64,000 bases of DNA from Cytophagaceae bacterium (lineage in GTDB: Bacteria > Bacteroidota > Bacteroidia > Cytophagales > Spirosomataceae). Numbering within the stretch: the stretch's first letter is position 1; each line of letters starts with the position of its first letter. Both the position numbers and the translations under genes were made by a program. The stretch spans positions 1 to 64,000 of the forward strand of contig JAIXOL010000033.1 of the NCBI GenBank assembly GCA_027486845.1. The letters are read 5' to 3'. Positions 26,561 to 34,980 of this stretch are shown here, piece after piece. Under the pieces are notes generated by a model, which worked only from the letters and a program-made list of their open reading frames with translations, was not told the DNA's origin and did not search any database.

Positions 26561-26887
26561 AATGCTTGTTGAATAGAAGTTTGTTTCTTCAAAAGTATAA
26601 AAAAAACAGCTTTCACAAAATCCATTCTTGTTTATCTTTTGTTTATAGTTATCTAAACAAAATATTTAATTGTTGATAGTTTGTTTACTATTATATACTT
26701 ATCATTAAACAAAATATATAAATTATTTCATCAAAATAAAGGCATATTCTTTATAAAAAGACACTATATGAAAGGTTTTTAATGTTTTATTAAATTATTT
26801 AAATGAAATACAAAATATAATTTAAAAAATACTTGCATTTTTTGTTTAACTTTTATTAACTTTGCTTAAACAATAATCAATCAGACT
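26561..26887. other. Very AT-rich divergent promoter region
   Basis: A gap of about 330 bp between the divergent isomerase and sigma-factor genes. It is extremely AT-rich, with no ORF. A likely sigma-gene promoter lies at its right end (26833-26864). Confidence 0.5.
26833..26864 (+). promoter_or_regulatory. Likely promoter of the ECF sigma gene
   Basis: TTG (26833-26835) and TAACTTTG (26857-26864), 21 nt apart, fit the Bacteroidota consensus. The start codon follows 23 nt later, implying a short leader. Confidence 0.55.
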
Positions 26888-27400
26888 ATGACTGCTATAG
26901 AATTCAATCATGCCATATCTAAAACATCAAAATCATTGAGGCCTTTTGCCATGAGACTCACAAAAGACCATGAAGATGCCAATGATTTACTACAAGATAC
27001 GCTTATGAAAGCATTCTTGAATCGTGAAAAATATGCAGACGGTACAAATCTGAAGGCATGGCTTTATACCATTATGAAAAATACGTTCATCACGAACTAT
27101 CAACGCATGGTAAGAAAGAATACTTTTATTGATACAACCGATAACCTTCATTATATCAATAGCACTGAAAGTTTAGTTGATAATGATGCTTACTCATCGT
27201 TTGCGATGGAAGATATCAATAATGCTGTAGAAACACTTGATGAAGCATATCGTCAACCGTTTATGATGCACTTTAAAGGTTTTAAATACCACGAAATTGC
27301 TCAAAAATTGAGTATTCCAATTGGTACAGTTAAAAATAGAATACACATTGCAAGAAAAGAATTAAAGGATAAATTGTACATGTACGCTTATTCTTTCTAA
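26888..27400 (+). CDS. ECF-type sigma-70 family RNA polymerase sigma factor
   Basis: Region 2 (about 10-85) contains DANDLLQDTLMKAFLNREKY and LKAWLYTIMKNTFIT, and region 4 (about 115-165) has YRQPFMMHFKGFKYHEIA followed by the HTH IPIGTVKNRIHIARKEL. There is no C-terminal extension. No anti-sigma factor lies next to it, and the gene has its own promoter and terminator. Bacteroidota carry broadly conserved solitary ECF sigmas of this size with general envelope/stationary roles; assignment to one is inference. Confidence 0.9.
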   Translation: MTAIEFNHAISKTSKSLRPFAMRLTKDHEDANDLLQDTLMKAFLNREKYADGTNLKAWLYTIMKNTFITNYQRMVRKNTFIDTTDNLHYINSTESLVDNDAYSSFAMEDINNAVETLDEAYRQPFMMHFKGFKYHEIAQKLSIPIGTVKNRIHIARKELKDKLYMYAYSF

Positions 27401-27461
27401 TAATATTATTTTGATGGTTTCGACCATCTTCATAGTTTTTGGTTAAAAAAGAGGAAGGTTC

Positions 27462-27496
27462 AAAAAGGTTGTATGCTATGCTGACAGCCTTTTTTC
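27462..27496 (+). terminator. Probable terminator of the sigma gene
   Basis: AAAAAGGTTGT pairs (with G-U pairs) with ACAGCCTTTTTT around a loop, and the T-run follows directly. Confidence 0.65.
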
Positions 27497-27654
27497 ATTT
27501 TTTGACAGAATTTTCAAGATTATTAGATAAAAAAGGATTAAGTAAAATAAACGGTTCGCCGCTGAGGTGACACAGCTTACTAGTCTGATAATCAATCTAT
27601 TAAACAGATTTAATTTAAAAACAATTGTATATCAATACTTAAAGCCTACGGTTT

Positions 27655-28500
27655 TTATTTCACACATAACCAAATATAGAAACTATTTAAGCAAACTGAT
27701 GCGAGCAAATTTAGCCACATCGTATTTTTAAAATTTGCTTGTTTTTTGTCGTTTATGGTTTTTAGAAACCACCATCCGAAAAAAACGAGTGTAGGAAAAT
27801 TGAAAATCAGTAAAGTAATGAAGTCTGTTTGGTTGAAATAATAGAAAAAACCTGCAAAGGCAAATGAAAATACAATTGCTGTAAATATAAAAGTACCTGT
27901 GGTTCCCAACAAAATACTCATTGTGGTATCTCCTCGCTTGGCATCTTCTTCATGCTGATAAATCTGCGACATCGGATAAACTGCCCAAAGCATTAAAGTA
28001 CTTATTAAAGCTGGTAAAATTTGTGGCTTTATGCTTTCAAAACTTTTTTCAAAAGCCATTATTATCGTGCAATAAGTAAAAGCTCCTTGAAAGAACCCCA
28101 CAACTAACCAACTCAGAATAGGGTATTTTTTTAGTCGAATTGTGTCATTACTATATGCTTTCGAAACTAAGCCATAAACAAAAATCATTAAGGCAAAAAT
28201 CCAATCCAACACGACAAGGCTAATAATTACTGCTACTATATCCATCGCCCAAGAAACCCAAAAAAGTTTTTTATCAACAGCGGGAGGCTTTTCGAGTCCG
28301 CCAATACTGCCTTCATCCTTATCGAAATAACTATTATAGGCATTGCTTGCAGGATAAATGAGTAGATGTAAAATAACAAATATCCAAACCGCTTGAGGCT
28401 TATCAAGATTTGGAGTTTGGCTGATGGCAAACCAATAAACGGGCATCAAAAAAAGCGAAAATGGAAGCCTTAAATGAAGTAAAATATCTTTAGCGTTCAT
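27655..28500 (-). CDS. UbiA-like prenyltransferase family membrane protein
   Basis: About eight TM helices. The aspartate-rich prenyl-diphosphate motif is NAYNSYFDKDEG (about 53-64, the NDxxDxxxD type). The second motif is less obvious, near YPMSQIYQHEEDAKRGD (about 176-192). UbiA relatives attach prenyl chains to aromatic rings (quinones, hemes, chlorophyll) or sugars; this one belongs to a poorly characterised Bacteroidota group, so the acceptor is unknown. 281 aa. The permease gene (28561-29889) lies 60 bp upstream on the same strand, so co-transcription is possible. Confidence 0.8.
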   Translation of the reverse strand: MNAKDILLHLRLPFSLFLMPVYWFAISQTPNLDKPQAVWIFVILHLLIYPASNAYNSYFDKDEGSIGGLEKPPAVDKKLFWVSWAMDIVAVIISLVVLDWIFALMIFVYGLVSKAYSNDTIRLKKYPILSWLVVGFFQGAFTYCTIIMAFEKSFESIKPQILPALISTLMLWAVYPMSQIYQHEEDAKRGDTTMSILLGTTGTFIFTAIVFSFAFAGFFYYFNQTDFITLLIFNFPTLVFFGWWFLKTINDKKQANFKNTMWLNLLASVCLNSFYIWLCVK

Positions 28501-28560
28501 GATTTTTTGGCGTTAGGTCAAATATGGAAATGAGATTAAGGTTTGTTAGCTTAAAACTGA

Positions 28561-29889
28561 TTATTTCCAATCCGATTTAAGCATATTTGCAACTATAAAG
28601 CTTCCAACCAATATTCCGAAGAATACTAATGATAAGTTAAAGTTATAAATGATCATAGCAATCAAAGCCACCGAAGCAATGACTAAAGCAATAATTGGCG
28701 AAACTGGATAAAATGGCACAAGAAAAGGACGTTTAAGATTCGGTTCTTTTTGACGTAAAACCAATAACGAAACCATCGAAAATATATACATTACCAAAGC
28801 CCCAAAAGCTGAAAGAATAATAATATCGGCCGTTGAATTGCTCAAAAGTGCTACAATTCCAAAAACCATATTTATGAGCAAAGCAGTCGCTGGAGTTTTA
28901 AATTTCGGGTGAACATTCCCCATAAATTTGGGAGCATTCCCTACCCTACCAAACTCAAAAGTTGCACGCCCAGCTGCCAAAACTAAACCATGAAACGACG
29001 CAATGAGTCCGCAAGTCCCAATACCTACAATTAGCTGATAAACTCCGCTAGTATCGCTCATAATTTTACTCATCGCCATCGGCAAAGGTGAGTCAGTCAC
29101 GCTTCCATCTGTTTTATATACAATTGATTCCCAACCGTTTATTCCGACTGCGGTTATAAAAGTTAGCACGCATAAAACAACCAAAGTAGCCATCGCTGAG
29201 CCAAATCCCCAAGTAATGTCTTTCTGTGGATTATTCGATTCTTCGGCCACATTTGCCAAACCTTCTATTCCCAGAAAGAACCAAATCGCAAAAGGTAAAG
29301 CCGCAAAAGCTCCACTCCAACCGTTAGGTAAGTTATTTATTAATAAGTTTTTTGTTTCAAATTTTGGAAAAGTAAAATACCAAAAGGTTATCAAGCCCAA
29401 AACCGCCAAAACCGTGATAACCAACTCAAAAGCAGAGGCAATTTTTGTGCCGAGAATATTGAGTAAAGTAAAAACAAAATAGGCTCCAATGGCAACTCCT
29501 AAGATAGAAAGTTGCGGAAAAACTGCATTAAAATAAGCCCCAATTCCAACCGCAATGGCGGGCGGAGCAAACAAAAATTCAATATTTTGAGCCATTCCTG
29601 CCAAAAACCCCCACTTTTTCCCCAAAGCTCTATTAGCATAATCAAAAGCACCACCTGCCTTCGGAATTGCACAAGCCAATTCGGCATAACTCAACGAAAA
29701 TGTAAGGTATAGAATAATAACAAAGAAAGTTGCGATAGCCATTCCTAGTGTACCGCCTTTTTCAAGGCCAAGATTCCACCCGAAATACATTCCTGAAATA
29801 ACATATCCGACTCCTAAGCCCCATAACAGGGTTGGTGTAAGACTTTTTTGAAGTTTTTGTTCGTTAGAAGGTTCAAGGTTAGATGACAT
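28561..29889 (-). CDS. APC-family permease, ethanolamine-permease type
   Basis: Twelve-TM amino acid/polyamine/organocation transporter. The first helix GLGVGYVISGMYFGWNLG (about 25-42), followed by GTLGMAIATF and AIPKAGGAFDYANRALG (about 74-90), closely resembles ethanolamine permeases (Eat/TIGR00908 type). No ethanolamine ammonia-lyase genes are in the window, so the substrate may be another amine or amino acid. 442 aa is normal. It probably precedes the UbiA-like gene in the same transcript. Confidence 0.75.
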   Translation of the reverse strand: MSSNLEPSNEQKLQKSLTPTLLWGLGVGYVISGMYFGWNLGLEKGGTLGMAIATFFVIILYLTFSLSYAELACAIPKAGGAFDYANRALGKKWGFLAGMAQNIEFLFAPPAIAVGIGAYFNAVFPQLSILGVAIGAYFVFTLLNILGTKIASAFELVITVLAVLGLITFWYFTFPKFETKNLLINNLPNGWSGAFAALPFAIWFFLGIEGLANVAEESNNPQKDITWGFGSAMATLVVLCVLTFITAVGINGWESIVYKTDGSVTDSPLPMAMSKIMSDTSGVYQLIVGIGTCGLIASFHGLVLAAGRATFEFGRVGNAPKFMGNVHPKFKTPATALLINMVFGIVALLSNSTADIIILSAFGALVMYIFSMVSLLVLRQKEPNLKRPFLVPFYPVSPIIALVIASVALIAMIIYNFNLSLVFFGILVGSFIVANMLKSDWK

Positions 29890-30219
29890 GGCAAGGTTTT
29901 AGTGTTAGATAAATATCCTTAAAGAAAGGTTTTTAATCGCAAAAAATCAAATGATAACTTAACTAATCTAAAAATCCTATAAATTCTGCTATGTTTTGGT
30001 TTATGTTCCGTAATTTTGCAAAAAACGCCCTAGTAAATGTTTTACACGTCTGCTTTTCGATGTTGTTGCCAGTAATCGAATTACTCTGCTAACTGTTCCA
30101 AAACAATAGCTAATCCTATATTTTCCTAAATACAAAAAGTTTTGACAGAATCACTGATGAAACTATTTCATTCAAATATTCAATATCCATTGCGGCACTC
30201 ATTCACTCATTAAACCTTT
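29890..30219. other. Divergent region upstream of cysS
   Basis: No gene. TAATTTTG (30011-30018) is a good -7 element, but the nearest TTTG is only 12 nt upstream, so I do not call a promoter. If used, it would give cysS a leader of about 195 nt. The last 30 bp contain a cactcattcactcattaaa motif also seen before other ORFs here. Confidence 0.4.
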
Positions 30220-31707
30220 ATGCAAAATCTGAAAATTTATAATACACTTTCCCGTCAAAAAGAAGAATTTCAGTCCATCACACCCAAACACGTAGGTATG
30301 TACGTTTGTGGACCCACGGTTTACAATAATGTTCACTTGGGCAATGTACGCACGTTTATGACTTTCGATGTGCTATATCGATATCTCACACACATTGGTT
30401 ATAAGGTGCGTTATGTACGCAATATCACTGATGTAGGTCACTTAGTTGGCGACGGCGACGAAGGAGAAGATAAAATCGGCAAAATGGCAAAGCTTGAAAA
30501 GCTCGAACCAATGGAAATCGTACAACGCTATACCAACGATTTTCACACAGTTTTGGAGCAATTCAATTTCTTGCCGCCAAGCATCGAACCAACAGCAACA
30601 GGGCACTTAATCGAACAAATTGAGGCTGTTAAAACCTTGATAGAAAAAGGTTTAGCTTACGAATCAAACGGTTCGGTTTATTTTGATATTAATAAATACA
30701 ATGAAGGCGGACATGAATACGGCAAACTTTCGGGCAGAATTTTAGATGACCTTTTGAACGAAACTCGTGAGTTGGACGGTCAAGCTGAAAAACGTAATCC
30801 ACTCGATTTTGCAATTTGGAAAAAAGCCAATCCAGAACATATCATGCAATGGCTAAGTCCGTGGGGAATGGGTTTCCCAGGTTGGCACTTGGAGTGTACT
30901 TGCATGAGTAGCAAGTATTTAGGAGCAACTTTTGATATTCACGGAGGTGGAATGGACTTAAAATTTCCGCACCATGAATGTGAAATTGCACAAGGTATAG
31001 GTATCACGGGCAAAGAACCAGTAAAATATTGGATGCATTCGAATATGCTTACTGTAAATGGACAAAAGATGTCAAAGTCTTTAGGAAATTCATTTCTTCC
31101 TGCCGAACTTTTTGCAGGAAGCCACCCTTTGCTTGAGCAAGCCTACAGCCCAATGACAGTACGTTTCTTCATGTTGCAATCACAATATAGAAGTACGCTT
31201 GATTTCTCGAACGATGCACTAAAAGCGGCACAAAAAGGATTTCGCCGCCTTACAAATGGCCTCAGAATAGCAAAAACGATTACTTTCGAGCCAGCCGAAG
31301 TTGCCACTGACGAAAAGAAAAAACAAGATATCGAAAAATCAATCGCAGCATTTTACGATGCCATGAACGATGATTTGAATACAGCCGTAGCAATTGCTCA
31401 ATTATTCAATTTGCTTAAATATGTAAACATGATTTACATGAACCAATTGCAATCAGCCGCAATCGGTGAAGAAACTTTCAATGAGCTAAAAGACAAATTT
31501 GTACTTTTCATTGAAGGGATTTTAGGTTTGAAAGAAGAAAAAGCCGGAAACTCAGATGCTGTTCTGAACGGCATGTTGAATCTTTACCGAGAATACAAAG
31601 CCGCCCAACAATACGATAAAGTTGACGAAATCAGAAGCTATTTCAAAGCCAACGGGATGTCAATCAAAGACATGAAACACCGCATTGATTGGGCTTGGGA
31701 AGAGTAA
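30220..31707 (+). CDS. cysS: Cysteinyl-tRNA synthetase
   Basis: Class I aminoacyl-tRNA synthetase charging tRNA-Cys. The zinc ligand is C30 in MYVCGPTVYNN; the HIGH-type signature is VHLGN (38-42). Further family motifs are WHLECTCMSS (about 225-234, second zinc Cys) and GGMDLKFPHHECEIAQ (about 247-262). KMSKS is at 283-287. The C-terminal DALR-like anticodon region follows. 495 aa is full length. No operon partner is evident; the TA pair downstream is convergent. Confidence 0.97.
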   Translation: MQNLKIYNTLSRQKEEFQSITPKHVGMYVCGPTVYNNVHLGNVRTFMTFDVLYRYLTHIGYKVRYVRNITDVGHLVGDGDEGEDKIGKMAKLEKLEPMEIVQRYTNDFHTVLEQFNFLPPSIEPTATGHLIEQIEAVKTLIEKGLAYESNGSVYFDINKYNEGGHEYGKLSGRILDDLLNETRELDGQAEKRNPLDFAIWKKANPEHIMQWLSPWGMGFPGWHLECTCMSSKYLGATFDIHGGGMDLKFPHHECEIAQGIGITGKEPVKYWMHSNMLTVNGQKMSKSLGNSFLPAELFAGSHPLLEQAYSPMTVRFFMLQSQYRSTLDFSNDALKAAQKGFRRLTNGLRIAKTITFEPAEVATDEKKKQDIEKSIAAFYDAMNDDLNTAVAIAQLFNLLKYVNMIYMNQLQSAAIGEETFNELKDKFVLFIEGILGLKEEKAGNSDAVLNGMLNLYREYKAAQQYDKVDEIRSYFKANGMSIKDMKHRIDWAWEE

Positions 31708-31760
31708 AAGTTTATTCATGGTATGGCTTGTAGCGATTTATAGCTATACCATGACTATTA

Positions 31761-32120
31761 TTATGCCAGCAAAATTTCAGCAGGAATACCCAAATTCTTA
31801 TACAAACTCTTTATCATCTTTAGGGTTAAAGGTTTCTTATTGTTTAGCACTTCTGACACCCTCGACTTTGTACCAAAATACTTCACCAAATCTTTTTGGC
31901 TTAGGTCATTTTCTTCCATTTTATATTTTATTGCCTCTATTGGGTCAAGAGTGGGCATAAGGTGATGCTTCGTTTCATAATCTTCTATTACCAACAGAAG
32001 CAATTCTAATATATCACCAGCTTTAGTATTTGGTTTCGCCCCCCAAACCTCATTAAGTTTTGCTAAGGCCATTTTATGCTCCTCTTCTGTTTTGATAGTT
32101 TTTATTTCAAAATTTTCCAT
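31761..32120 (-). CDS. higA: HigA-type antitoxin
   Basis: Antitoxin and autorepressor of the type II HigBA system. The N-terminal half is helical and acidic and should bind the toxin. A Cro/C1 helix-turn-helix sits at about 70-115 (MEENDLSQKDLVKYFGTKSR then VSEVLNNKKPLTLKMIKSL). 119 aa is typical of the HigA group, which follows its toxin gene. It starts 11 nt after the higB stop codon. Confidence 0.88.
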   Translation of the reverse strand: MENFEIKTIKTEEEHKMALAKLNEVWGAKPNTKAGDILELLLLVIEDYETKHHLMPTLDPIEAIKYKMEENDLSQKDLVKYFGTKSRVSEVLNNKKPLTLKMIKSLYKNLGIPAEILLA

Positions 32121-32131
32121 TTCCCTGATTC

Positions 32132-32434
32132 TTAATAAAATTCAACTGTTTTAGCATCAACTTTGTCATATTCTTTATGAGTACCTACAAACTTTATCCA
32201 ACAAGCATTAAATTGATAATTGAATGAAGCTATCAGACGGAATTTGTTACGGGCAATGTTAAAAACAATTCTTTCGTTACCAACATAGTCTGCATCTTTG
32301 AAATCTACAATTACGCTTTGTGGATTATCATAGTTGGTCTTGCTCATTTTGTCATACCAAGTAAGTAAGCCCACTCTAGAATCTGGGTATTTTTCCCAAA
32401 ATTCTTTCAGTGTATTTCTCGCTATAATTCTCAT
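32132..32434 (-). CDS. higB: HigB-type mRNA interferase toxin
   Basis: RelE-fold ribosome-dependent mRNA endonuclease of the HigB-2 group. I start it at the Met at 32434 (MRIIARNTLKEFWEKYPDSR), the normal family N terminus; the open frame runs 10 codons further up, into the promoter. Family features are the central strands (DYVGNERIVFNIARNKFRLI) and C-terminal WIKFVGTHKEYDKVDA, with the His/Lys/Tyr near the C terminus being likely active-site residues. 100 aa. First gene of the higBA operon. Confidence 0.88.
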   Translation of the reverse strand: MRIIARNTLKEFWEKYPDSRVGLLTWYDKMSKTNYDNPQSVIVDFKDADYVGNERIVFNIARNKFRLIASFNYQFNACWIKFVGTHKEYDKVDAKTVEFY

Positions 32435-32441
32435 AATGAAG

Positions 32442-32476
32442 TAAAGATAGCAAAAGTTCCACATATTGGAACTTTT
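32442..32476. promoter_or_regulatory. higBA promoter and operator
   Basis: A perfect inverted repeat AAAAGTTCC-acatatt-GGAACTTTT lies at 32452-32476, just upstream of the higB start. A minus-strand -7-like element TATCTTTA (32442-32449) adjoins it, so HigA bound here would block transcription. The operator also sits 34 bp upstream of the -7 element of the divergent receptor gene. Confidence 0.72.
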
Positions 32477-32509
32477 GATGTAATTATTTTAAATTCCAAT
32501 GCAATATAC

Positions 32510-32517
32510 TATCTTTG
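32510..32517 (+). promoter_or_regulatory. -7 element of the TonB receptor promoter
   Basis: TATCTTTG matches TAnnTTTG. It is 36 bp upstream of the start at 32553. The -33 element is weak. Its position rules out the longer open frame beginning at 32499. Confidence 0.55.
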
Positions 32518-32552
32518 AAATCCAAAAAACCTTGTTGAAAATTGAAATTTTG

Positions 32553-34877
32553 ATGAAAAACCTATACCTTATTATATTTTTTATTGCTTGTTTCAATTTT
32601 GCAACTGCCCAAACCCCTACCCAAAATCTTCGAGGAAAAGTTTTAGACAAAGAAACCCAACAAGCACTCCCTGGAGTTTCGATTCTCATCTCGCCATCAA
32701 ACAAAGGCATAATTACTGACAATGAAGGTAATTTTCGCTTTGAAAAGCTACCCATCGGACGATATTCGCTTACATTTTCAATGATTGGCTACGATAAACG
32801 CACTTTACCAACGCTCGAAATTGGTAGCGGAAAAGAGTTGATTCTGACCATAGAAATGACCGAAAGTCCACAATTTTTGAAAGAAGTTGTCGTAAAGGCC
32901 GAACAAAGCAAAGAAAAAACCTTGAACGAACTCGCCATGGTAAGTGGTAGGCAATTTACGGTGCAAGAAAGCAACCGCTACGCAGGCGGATACGCAGACC
33001 CCGCACGTATGGCTATGGCGTTTGCGGGTGTAACATCGGCTGGCAATGACCAAAATAACGAAATCGTCATTCGAGGAAACTCACCCAAAGGTTTACTTTG
33101 GCGTTTGGAAGGCGTAGAAATACCAAACCCCAACCATTTTGGCGATGGACAAGGCTCAACGAGTGGTATTATTAGCATGATAAATAGTGGAAGTTTGGCA
33201 AATTCTGATTTCTTGACGGGAGCTTTTCCTGCCGAATATGGCAATGCTACTTCAGGCGTTTTTGATTTAAAACTACGAAGAGGAAACGACCAAAAACATG
33301 AATTTATGGGTCAATTAAGCGTCATTGGTTTAGAAGCGGCTGCCGAAGGGCCACTTTCTAAAAATGGTGCTTCTTATCGATTCAATTTTCGCTATTCTAC
33401 ACTCGAACTTTTACTCAAATCGGGACTGCTTGCCATCGAAACAGGTGGATTTAAACCTGCTTACCGAGATATGAATTTTACTCTAAACCTACCCACAAAA
33501 AAGGCAGGAACATTTTCGCTTTGGGGTGTTGGTGGCTTAAATTTTTCGGACGATAATGGCACAACTTTCAGAGCAAACGAACGCAACCAAATGGGTGTGA
33601 GTGGCCTAAATCATAAGATTTCAACGGGTAGTAAAGGATATTTTTATTCTGTTTTATCGACTTCAAACGAATCGAATAAGTCATTTCAAGAGAATTTTAT
33701 CAATAATAAAACTTGGGTAACCAACAATCAGCGTCTTTACGCTTATAATAATTTTCGTTTTTCGACACTCTATAATTATAAGATAAACTCTCGAGGCACA
33801 ATTCGTACAGGTCTAATCATCAGTCGATTAGGCTACATATTAAATGAAGACCGCCGAGATAATACCCGAAATGCTTTGGTAAATTACCTCACCGAAAATG
33901 ATGCCACGCATTTTATTCAAATATATAGTCAAGCAAAATTTAATCTTTCTCAAAAACTGAGTTTTACAGGCGGCGTACATTTCAATAGATTTTTATTGAA
34001 TGATAATCAAACCATAGAGCCACGTTTTGGCTTGCGTTATCAGATTGACGAAAAACAATCGCTGAGTGCGGGTTTTGGCCTTCATAGTCGGCTTGAACCA
34101 ATTTCTTTATATCTCTACAAACGCCGTAAAACTGGAGAAACCTTTGTGCAACCCAATCGCAATTTGGGTATGACTCGTGCCGCTCATTATGTGATTAGCT
34201 TCGACCGAAGTTTGGGAGAAAATACACGCCTGAAAATCGAAGGTTATTATCAGAAATTATTTGAAGTGCCTGTTGATTCGAACCGCAAAAACTTCTTTTC
34301 GATGCTTAATTCTTCATCGGGTCTGACCACGACAGTGCTTACAAATGATGGTTTAGGGGGAAATCGAGGTTTGGAGCTAACTTTAGAGCGTTATTTTGCC
34401 AAAGGATATTATTTTTTGCTCACAGGCTCATTATTTGATTCGAAGTTTAAAGCAAGAGACAATCAGTGGCGAAATACGGTTTTTAATAATACGTATGCTG
34501 GAAATGCTTTGGCAGGAAAGGAATTACCGCTGGGCAAGCAAAAGCAACACTTTTTTGTGATAAATAGCCGATTAATGTGGCGAGGTGGGAATCGATACAT
34601 TCCAATAAATTTGGCAGAATCAATCAAAAAAAACACTACAATTACCGACGTTACGCAAGCATACATACCTCGCCTTCCCGATTATTGGAGAATTGATTTA
34701 GGAATTGCTTACAAAATTAACAAAATGGGTGCTACATGGACCCTAAGTGCTGATTTACAGAATGTTACGAACCGAAAAAACGAAATCCAACAACGCTATA
34801 ACAACACAACTAAACAGATTTATTATAATTACGCCCTTCCAATCGTACCAATTTTGAATTTTAAAGTTGATTTTTGA
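32553..34877 (+). CDS. TonB-dependent receptor with carboxypeptidase-like domain
   Basis: Outer-membrane active transporter. I start at 32553 (MKNLYLIIFFIACFNFATAQ), which gives a perfect signal peptide; a Met at 32499 lies upstream of the promoter -7. An N-terminal CarboxypepD_reg-like beta domain (LRGKVLDKETQQALPGVSI, about 27-45) precedes the plug (about 130-240, with NEIVIRGNSPKGLLWRLEG) and the 22-strand barrel to the C-terminal aromatic strand (VPILNFKVDF). 774 aa. It lacks a SusD partner, so it is not a standard SusCD pair. Divergent from higBA, sharing the intergenic control region. The substrate is unknown. Confidence 0.9.
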   Translation: MKNLYLIIFFIACFNFATAQTPTQNLRGKVLDKETQQALPGVSILISPSNKGIITDNEGNFRFEKLPIGRYSLTFSMIGYDKRTLPTLEIGSGKELILTIEMTESPQFLKEVVVKAEQSKEKTLNELAMVSGRQFTVQESNRYAGGYADPARMAMAFAGVTSAGNDQNNEIVIRGNSPKGLLWRLEGVEIPNPNHFGDGQGSTSGIISMINSGSLANSDFLTGAFPAEYGNATSGVFDLKLRRGNDQKHEFMGQLSVIGLEAAAEGPLSKNGASYRFNFRYSTLELLLKSGLLAIETGGFKPAYRDMNFTLNLPTKKAGTFSLWGVGGLNFSDDNGTTFRANERNQMGVSGLNHKISTGSKGYFYSVLSTSNESNKSFQENFINNKTWVTNNQRLYAYNNFRFSTLYNYKINSRGTIRTGLIISRLGYILNEDRRDNTRNALVNYLTENDATHFIQIYSQAKFNLSQKLSFTGGVHFNRFLLNDNQTIEPRFGLRYQIDEKQSLSAGFGLHSRLEPISLYLYKRRKTGETFVQPNRNLGMTRAAHYVISFDRSLGENTRLKIEGYYQKLFEVPVDSNRKNFFSMLNSSSGLTTTVLTNDGLGGNRGLELTLERYFAKGYYFLLTGSLFDSKFKARDNQWRNTVFNNTYAGNALAGKELPLGKQKQHFFVINSRLMWRGGNRYIPINLAESIKKNTTITDVTQAYIPRLPDYWRIDLGIAYKINKMGATWTLSADLQNVTNRKNEIQQRYNNTTKQIYYNYALPIVPILNFKVDF

Positions 34878-34889
34878 GAAAAAATATAA

Positions 34890-34965
34890 CCACGGAGACA
34901 CGGAGTACACGGATTTTCACAAAATCAATTCCGTGCTAATCTTTAAATCTGTGCCTCCGTGGTAA
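34890..34965. terminator. Long hairpin between convergent genes
   Basis: ACCACGGAGaCAC...GTGcCTCCGTGGT form arms about 75 bp apart overall, with inner pairing of CACGGA/TCCGTG. It lies between the TonB receptor and a glycosyltransferase that converge, and could terminate both. No strong T-run follows, so it may rather be a repeat element. Confidence 0.5.
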
Positions 34966-34980
34966 AGGAGAATCTAATGA

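Noticed and set aside
29890-30219. T-box or other riboswitch leader before cysS
   Set aside because: No T-box sequence or terminator/antiterminator is visible, and this class is not typical in Bacteroidota.
32499-32552. Earlier start for the TonB receptor
   Set aside because: It lies before the promoter -7, and the signal peptide begins at 32553.
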